Positions 7,388 to 13,400 of a stretch of 15,576 nt of DNA are shown in pieces (the stretch's first letter is position 1; each line of letters starts with the position of its first letter). A program made the translations under genes and the position numbers. The stretch spans positions 1 to 15,576 of the forward strand of contig CAILKC010000342.1 of the NCBI GenBank assembly GCA_903834675.1, given 5' to 3'. A model generated the notes under the pieces. That model had not been told where the DNA came from. It did not search any database and saw nothing but the letters and a program-made list of their open reading frames with translations. This DNA comes from an uncultured Victivallales bacterium. Its GTDB lineage: Bacteria > Verrucomicrobiota > Lentisphaeria > Oligosphaerales > JAFGRS01.

Positions 7388-8685
7388 CACATAAACTCGC
7401 GCGGATCCGTCACCCGGCCGGTCACAGCAGCGGCGGCGGCGGTCAGCGGCGAGGCCAGGATGACCGACGATGCCTTGCTGCCCATGCGCCCGGGGAAGTT
7501 CCGGTTGGTGGTGCTGATCACGGTTTCCGTGGCGTGCGTGCGGCCAAAGGTATCGATGGGGCCACCGAGGCACGCCGCGCAGGACGGCGGGGCGGGCTCC
7601 AGGCAGCCGGCCTCCGCAAAAATACGGCGCAGGGACTTGCCTCCGATGCTGACAAGGTCCAGGTCTGCGGCCACTTCCGTGGTGGCCGGCACCAGGAACG
7701 TCTCGACGCAGACGCGGCGGCCGTTCAGGATGGTAGCGGCCGCCACGAAGTCTTCGGTCTTGCCGCCGGTGCAACTGCCGATGTAGGCCCGATCAATGCG
7801 GATATGACCGCAGGCCGCGGCTGCCGCCAGACGGTCCGGGGCGTGCGGCAAAGCCACATACGGCACCATCTCCTCCGCGCGGTAAACGTGCTGGCTGAGG
7901 TACTCGGCGTCCGGGTCACTCTCGAAACAGCGAAAGGGCTTGGTGGTGCGCGCCTGGACATACTCGAGGGTCTTCGCATCGGCCGCGATGATGCCGTTCT
8001 TGGCGCCGGCCTCGATGGCCATGTTGCACATGGTCAGCCGTTCGCTCATAGGCATGGCCTGGATGGCGGTGCCGCAGAACTCCATGGCCTGGTAGGTCGC
8101 GCCATCGAAGCCGACGTCACCGATGAAACGCAGGATCACATCCTTGCCCATGACCCCCTTCGGCAGAACGCCGTCCAGCACAAAGCGCAGGGTCGCCGGG
8201 ACCTTCAGCAGCAGCTTCCCGGTGCCCATCACAAAGGCGGCATCGGTATTGCCAATACCGGTGGAGAAGGCGCCGAACGCCCCGTAGGTGCAGGTGTGGG
8301 AATCGGTGCCGAACACGACTTCACCCGGACGGCAATGGCCTTTCTGTGGGAGGGTGATGTGGCACACCCCGGAGTAGCTTGGCGTGCCGGGGTCGTAGTA
8401 GTAGGGCAGGTTCTGTTCGGCGGCGAACTGGCGACAGGTCTCCACGTTGCGGTGGCACTTGCTGTCTGCCGTGAAGATATAGTGGTCCGGCGTCAGCACC
8501 ACCCGCTCGCGATCCCAGACTTTGGCTTGGTCGCCGAACTCACGCCTGAAGATGCCGATGGTGCCCGGTCCGCACACATCGTGCGTCATCAGCAGGTCGG
8601 CCTGCACCCAGACATTGTCGCCCGCGCGCACCGAAGCGTAGCCGGCCGCGTGTGCCAGGATTTTTTCCGTGATCGTCATGCCCAT
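7387..8685 (-). CDS. leuC: 3-isopropylmalate dehydratase large subunit
   Basis: The product is 432 aa, an aconitase-fold [4Fe-4S] subunit that partners LeuD. It opens with TITEKILAHAAG and carries FGTDSHTCTYGAFGAFSTGI, the signature around the catalytic DSHT. The cluster ligands are visible as C305 (GSCTGGKTEDF), C369 and C372 (PSCAACLGG). Their spacing resembles the three cysteines of the Escherichia coli enzyme. The length matches the shorter thermophile/archaeal-type LeuC. The start at 8685 has GGGGA about 9 nt upstream; the in-frame ATG two codons later is possible but is farther from it. It is the first gene of a leuC-leuD-secreted protein operon, with a copy of the 21-nt element about 106 nt upstream in the same direction. 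Homoaconitase-like specificity cannot be excluded. Confidence 0.93.
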   Translation of the reverse strand: MGMTITEKILAHAAGYASVRAGDNVWVQADLLMTHDVCGPGTIGIFRREFGDQAKVWDRERVVLTPDHYIFTADSKCHRNVETCRQFAAEQNLPYYYDPGTPSYSGVCHITLPQKGHCRPGEVVFGTDSHTCTYGAFGAFSTGIGNTDAAFVMGTGKLLLKVPATLRFVLDGVLPKGVMGKDVILRFIGDVGFDGATYQAMEFCGTAIQAMPMSERLTMCNMAIEAGAKNGIIAADAKTLEYVQARTTKPFRCFESDPDAEYLSQHVYRAEEMVPYVALPHAPDRLAAAAACGHIRIDRAYIGSCTGGKTEDFVAAATILNGRRVCVETFLVPATTEVAADLDLVSIGGKSLRRIFAEAGCLEPAPPSCAACLGGPIDTFGRTHATETVISTTNRNFPGRMGSKASSVILASPLTAAAAAVTGRVTDPREFM

Positions 8686-8761
8686 CGTCGACAGTCCCCA
8701 AGGGTGCTCGCGCCGGTTCGTCCAGCGCCACCCAAACGCTGTACTCTACCCTGCCGCGACA

Positions 8762-8777
8762 GCCGCCGCCAGCTCAC
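8762..8777 (+). repeat. 16-nt direct repeat, left copy
   Basis: GCCGCCGCCAGCTCAC is identical in sequence and orientation to positions 9340-9355. The two copies bracket the hairpin block and the inverted 21-nt elements. They could be a target-site duplication, or a shared part of the regulatory repeat. Confidence 0.7.
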
Positions 8778-8791
8778 AGGGCAGGTCAGGG

Positions 8792-8812
8792 CGCAGGTCA
8801 GTTCCGTAGGGG
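8792..8812 (-). repeat. 21-nt upstream element, copy B
   Basis: On the minus strand this reads CCCCTACGGAACTGACCTG followed by CG. It differs from copy A at two positions and points toward leuC, ending 106 nt before its ATG. A partial second motif (CTGACCTGCCC on the minus strand) follows immediately. Together with copy C it forms outward-pointing inverted repeats around 8813-9301. Confidence 0.7.
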
Positions 8813-8937
8813 CTTCTGTTTTGATCGTCTCCGCGTCCGGCGAGCAAAACGGGTCACTTGACTCTTGGGGGAGACTTCCGGCGGGACGTGTCGCGAAGGC
8901 CAGACGCCGCAGAGCGCTGAAAGCGCGGTCATTCCTC

Positions 8938-9185
8938 AGCCCAGGGCAGCGCCCTGGGAATGGAATCCAAAACGAGATTGAGCCCTGCCGGGGCGGCATA
9001 CCGACAGTCCAGGGGCACCGCGCGGCCAGCTATGGCGCCCCTTCGAGGCTGAGAATCTGGGGTATGCCCGGTACCCAGGGCGCCGCCCTGGGCTGAGGGA
9101 TGGCGCCCCTTCGGGGCTGAAGAGGCAGAGGCGAACCCGCGACTTCCGCGGCTGAGGGTGCCGCCGCGAAACCGAAGCGGTGGCA
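8938..9185. repeat. Block of structured interspersed repeats
   Basis: Several stem-loops follow one another. CCCAGGGC/GCCCTGGG with a 3-nt loop occurs at 8940-8958 and again at 9074-9092. GCCC/GGGC is at 8982-8994. TGGCGCCCCTTCGGGGCTGA (9101-9120) has a near copy at 9033-9052 (GAGGCT in place of GGGGCT). TGCCGCCGC/GCGGTGGCA with one wobble is at 9159-9185. Similar hairpin-rich repeats are, from memory, widespread between genes in PVC-type and other uncultured genomes and often give spurious Pro/Gly/Arg-rich ORFs. No terminator T-run or transposase is present. Confidence 0.65.
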
Positions 9186-9191
9186 TGGCAA

Positions 9192-9229
9192 ATCGAGATT
9201 GAAATCGGGATCGAATCGACGGGGGGGGG
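9192..9229. repeat. Degenerate hexamer run followed by G9
   Basis: Four consecutive hexamers vary around ATCGAA (ATCGAG, ATTGAA, ATCGGG, ATCGAA; 9192-9215), then a run of nine G residues (9221-9229). The G tract is a potential slippage site, but it lies in non-coding DNA. Confidence 0.55.
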
Positions 9230-9292
9230 ACTCGGACACTCGTCACTCGATTCACCACGGCGGGCAGGCCCTCGACCCTCTGCGGTTCTCAT

Positions 9293-9343
9293 ACAAGCAA
9301 ACCCCTAGGGAGCTGACTTGCGCCCCTACGGAACTGACCGCCG
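9293..9343 (+). repeat. 21-nt upstream element, copy C (tandem pair)
   Basis: Two 21-nt units lie head to tail without a spacer. Unit 1 is 9302-9322 (CCCCTAGGGAGCTGACTTG, then CG) and unit 2 is 9323-9343 (CCCCTACGGAACTGACCGC, then CG). Unit 1 shares the flank ACAAGCAAA with copy A. Both point toward prmC; unit 2 ends 97 nt before its ATG. Confidence 0.7.
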
Positions 9344-9355
9344 CCGCCAGCTCAC
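9340..9355 (+). repeat. 16-nt direct repeat, right copy
   Basis: GCCGCCGCCAGCTCAC is identical to 8762-8777. It overlaps the last 4 nt of the second 21-nt unit. Confidence 0.7.
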
Positions 9356-9440
9356 TCCGGCGCCGGGCGGTGCGGTTTCAGGGGGTATATTGGGGCCGGT
9401 TCGGTTTGTCTGGCTGTTCGCCGGTCCACCGGGAGGGGTA

Positions 9441-10292
9441 ATGCGTGCCGAGTCTCTCATCGCCGAAGCGGGTACGGCACTGCGGGCACTTGGTATTGAT
9501 AACGGATCCCAGGAGGCCCGCTGGTTGCTACTACATGTATTGGGCGCGCACCCCGAGCGCCCGCCGGGGTGCGGCGGCGCGCCCCTTGATCCGGAGGTGG
9601 AACACGCCTTCCGGGAGTTGCTGCGGCGGCGGTTGGGTGGGGAACCCCTGCAATACATCATGGGTACGGCCGAGTTCTATGGGCTGGAACTGGCGGTTGG
9701 CCCCGGCGTGCTGATTCCCCGCCCGGAGACGGAGCGGCTGGTGGACTTTGCCCTGGCGTCCTGGCGCGAGGGCGGCGCGGTTTGCGACCTTTGCACGGGG
9801 TCTGGGGCCATCGCCCTGGCGCTGGCGCATGAGCGTCGCGCGCTCACGGTGGTATACGCCACCGACCTGTCGGCGGTGGCGCTCGGCTACGCCCAGCGCA
9901 ACGCGGCCCGGCTCGGACTGCCGGTGATCTTTGCGCTGGGCGATCTGTTTGCGCCCCTGCCGCCAGAGCCGCGCTTCCAGCTGGTCACGGCCAACCCCCC
10001 CTATGTCAGTCCGGCCGCGTATGCGGTTCTGCCAAGCGAGGTCAAAGATCACGAACCGCGCTCGGCGTTGTGGGCCGCCGAAGAGGGGCTGGCCATGGTC
10101 AGGCGCATTGCCCGGGAAAGCCCTCCACGCCTGTTGCCGGGCGGGGTCGTGCTCTGCGAGATCAGTTGCGAACAGGGCGCGGCGGCGGCGGCAGCGTTCG
10201 TGGGGGCGGGTTTTCGGCCGGTGGAGATTCGGCAGGACTACACCGAACGGGACCGGATCGTGGTGGCGACCTGGCCCTCGAGTCAAACGTAG
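9441..10292 (+). CDS. prmC: Peptide chain release factor N5-glutamine methyltransferase
   Basis: The product is 283 aa, a typical length for PrmC/HemK. In this family the enzyme methylates the Gln of the GGQ motif in release factors, using S-adenosylmethionine. The N-terminal helical domain carries RRRLGGEPLQYIMGTAEFYG and VLIPRPETE, the release-factor contact region. The SAM site is DLCTGSGAIALALA (from D116) with the acidic loop ATDLS. N185-P-P-Y188 is the catalytic motif that holds the target glutamine. The start is ATG 9441 with GGGAGG close upstream; the open frame extends back to 9318 through repeat DNA and is not likely coding. The usual partner prfA is absent beside it. A tandem pair of 21-nt elements lies about 100 nt upstream. 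Confidence 0.93.
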   Translation: MRAESLIAEAGTALRALGIDNGSQEARWLLLHVLGAHPERPPGCGGAPLDPEVEHAFRELLRRRLGGEPLQYIMGTAEFYGLELAVGPGVLIPRPETERLVDFALASWREGGAVCDLCTGSGAIALALAHERRALTVVYATDLSAVALGYAQRNAARLGLPVIFALGDLFAPLPPEPRFQLVTANPPYVSPAAYAVLPSEVKDHEPRSALWAAEEGLAMVRRIARESPPRLLPGGVVLCEISCEQGAAAAAAFVGAGFRPVEIRQDYTERDRIVVATWPSSQT

Positions 10293-10421
10293 GACCGTCC
10301 CAGACGAGCCCGGTTTGGCGATGCCTATTCGGCGTGCCGCAGTGGGCTGATGACTCTATGTCGTGTAGCGTACTGACGCGCCGATACCCTGAGAAACCCG
10401 GCGGTCTGAGGAGGCCCTGAT

Positions 10422-13400
10422 ATGCAGAATGATCGCGCTCTATCCCTGGCCGTAACTCTGCTGCTGGCGGCCGCCCTGGCGTCCGCCCAGGACTGGCCGA
10501 CCTATCTCCATGACGGAAGCCGCAGCGGACTGACCCCCAGCCAAACCCCGACCAACCCCGCCCGGCAGTGGACCTTCGTCCCCTTGGCGCCCCCGACCAA
10601 GGCCTGGGGCGATCCGAAGCCGACCCCGGTCGAAGGCATTTTGGAACTGCCCCGCCTGCGCTTTGACGACGCCTTCCACGTCGCCGCCGCCGCCGGGCAG
10701 GTGTTCTTCGGATCCTCCGCCGACCATAAGCTTTACGCCCTGGACGCCGCCACGGGCGCGCCGCGCTGGGTCTTCTTCACCGAGGGCCCGATCCGCAATG
10801 CTCCGACGCTGTCTGGGGGCAATGTCTACGTGGGCTCTGACGATGGCTACGCCTATTGCCTGAAGGCCAGCGACGGCTCGTTGTGCTGGCGGCTGCGGGC
10901 CGGTCCGGCGGACGAGCGTGTGCTCGGCAGCGGACAGATGATCAGCCGTTGGCCGCTGCGCACGGGGATCCTGGTGCAGGACGGTGTTGCTTACTTTGCC
11001 GCCGGGGTATTTCCGGCCGAGGGGCTGTTTCTCTACGCGGCCGACGCGGGCACGGGCAAGGTGCTGTGGAAGAACGACACCTACGGTGGCGGCGGCAGTG
11101 CCGATGTCTCGCCGCAAGGCTACCTGCTACTGCACAAAGACTACGTCGTCGTGCCCTCGGGCCGTCGTGCGCCCATGGTGTTCAGCCGCCGCGACGGCAA
11201 ACTGCTGCACTCCATGTCCGCAAACCGCTTTGCCGTGGGCGTCTTTGGGGGCACCTTCGCTACCCTCGATGGCGACGTCGTCTACAATGGTACGGACCAG
11301 ATGTTTGGTTACCGCATCAGCGACGGCGCCGCGCTCACGCTGGAGTACACGCGCCGCCTGGCAATGTCCCCGGAACAGGCCTACCTGCTGACTGGCAGCG
11401 ACCTGTTGGCCTGCCAGAAGAGTGCCTGGGTCGAGGCCGGCCGACAGCGTTTGCCGCTGCACCAGCGCATCCTGCAGGCTGCTCCTATGCTTGCCGAACT
11501 CGAGGCCCAGGAACGACGCCTGCAGAAACAGAACCAGCCGGTCTCCGCGCAACTGCGCGCTGACATCGCCCGCAACCAGGCGCTGATCGCCGAGGCCCGC
11601 GCCAAGCGGGACGGGTTGGCGGAGCAGGTGCGTCAGGCCCCCTCCTGGCGGGTGCCGTGCAGCGCGGTCGAGAGCCTGATCGTGACGGCGGACGGGATCA
11701 TCGCGGGCGGCAAGGACCAGGTGATCGCCTTCGCTGCCGCCGACGGCCGCCGGCTCTGGGAGTTGCCCGTCGAAGGCCGCGCCCGCGGTCTGGCGCTGAG
11801 CGAGGGCCGCTTGCTGGTCAGCCTGGAGAGCGGCGCCATCGCCTGTTTCGCGGCCGGGGCCGCCCAGAATCTCACCGCCGCGCGGACCGCGGCAGCGCCG
11901 CCGCCGGTGCCCGCCGCGGCGGGGCCGCTGGTGGCTGTGGTCGAAGCCTGTTTGCCGCCGCGCGGTTACGCGCTGGCGGTCGGTCCGCAGGCCCTGCCGG
12001 TCTCGATCCGGCTAGCGTCCGTCCCCGGGCTGCGGACGTATGTGGCCGCCGAGGCGGAAAGTCAGGCCGACGAAATGCGGCGCAACCTGGATCAACTCGG
12101 CCTGTATGGCTTTCGCGCGGCGGTGCTCTCGGCCCCCGATCTCGCGGCGCTGCCGTTCTCAGACGACTTCGCCAATCTGGTCGTGTGGACCTCGGCAACC
12201 CCGCCGCCTGAGCCGGTTGGCGCTGAACTGCTAAGGGTGCTCAAGCCCTGGGGCGGAACGCTGGTCGTGCCCGCTGGGGCGGTCGCCTGGTTCAGCGCCC
12301 GGGAAAGCTCTCTGCGAGCCGGACCGGTGACCGGTCCGTGGGCGGTGCTGACCAAGGGCGCGGTGGCCGGGGTCGGCGCCTGGACGCACCAGTACGCGGA
12401 CGCCGGCAACACGGCCTGCAGCGCTGACGAGGGGGTCAAGGGCGACCTGGGTGTGCTCTGGTACGGCGAACCGGGTCCGGAGCGCATCCCCAACCGCCAC
12501 ATTTCTTCGGCCGCGCCCCTGGCGGCAGACGGCCGTTTGTTCATCCAGGGCGAGAACGTCTTGATGGGGTATGACTCCGCCAATGGGGTGGAGCTCTGGG
12601 TCCGCGAGTTGCCTGGCGCCGCCCGCGCCGGCCTGAAGACCTCCTGCTCCAACTTCGTCTACGCGGACGGCAGCCTGTTCGTCGTCGCGGCCGGCGCCTG
12701 TCACCGCCTGCGCGGCGACACCGGCGAGACCCTGCGCACCTACGCTCTCACGCCCGGCCGCGACGGGCAACCGCGGACCTGGGGTTCTTTCCTGGCCGTG
12801 GCGGACGGCATTCTCCTCGGCAGCGACCAGGGCCAGACGCTTTTCGCCCTCAACCCCGAGTCGGGTGAGCGCCTCTGGGAGTACCAGGGCACGGCGGTGG
12901 ACTGGATCACGGTGGCGGTCAGCGCCGACCGCGTTTTCGCCGTGGACCGCAAAGCGACCGCGGAACAGCAACAGAAGGCCCTGGCGGGCATCGAGGCTGG
13001 CCAGCGCCTGGACCGGTTGGGCAAGCCGATCACGGCGGATGTGCGCGTGGTCGTCTGTCTGGATCTGCGCAGCGGTCGGCCGCTTTGGGAAAGCCCGCAG
13101 TATGTCTCTGACTGCATCCGGGTCGGAGCGAGTGGTGGGGAACTGATTCTGCTGGCAGCCAAAGGCGTGGTCCTGCTTTGCGGCCAGCCTTGGAACGGTC
13201 ATTTCTGGCAGGAATTCTACGCCGGCGACTTCACCCGGCGCAGCCTGATCGCGCTGGATGCTGGCAGTGGCCAGATGCTCTGGTCCGGGCGCAAGGGTTA
13301 CCGCAGTCGCCCCCTGATCGTCGGCGATACCGTCATCGCGGAGCCCTGGGCTCACGACCTGCGCACGGGCGCCGAACGGCAGCGCCTGCACCCGCTCACC

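Larger units (their letters stand above)
8686..9440. other. 755-nt divergent intergenic region, no gene
   Basis: This region lies between the divergent leuC and prmC. No convincing gene is present; the open frames here are low-complexity reads through hairpins. From left to right it holds the leuC leader, a 16-nt direct repeat (8762-8777), an inverted 21-nt element (8792-8812), a largely unremarkable stretch to about 8930, a block of stem-loops (8938-9185), a hexamer run and G9 tract (9192-9229), then two tandem elements (9302-9343), the second 16-nt repeat (9340-9355) and the prmC leader with a TATATT (9386-9391). Confidence 0.7.

Noticed and set aside
6880..9096. 738-codon plus-strand open frame
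   Set aside because: It runs antisense to leuC and leuD, both of which show full family motifs. Its translation has no recognisable domain; it is a product of GC-rich codon bias.
8929..9292. Overlapping small Pro/Gly/Arg-rich frames on the minus strand
   Set aside because: They are translations of the hairpin repeats in several frames with no consistent frame or start.
8762..9355. CRISPR array
   Set aside because: The repeated units are inverted or directly adjacent without spacers of regular length, and no cas gene is present.
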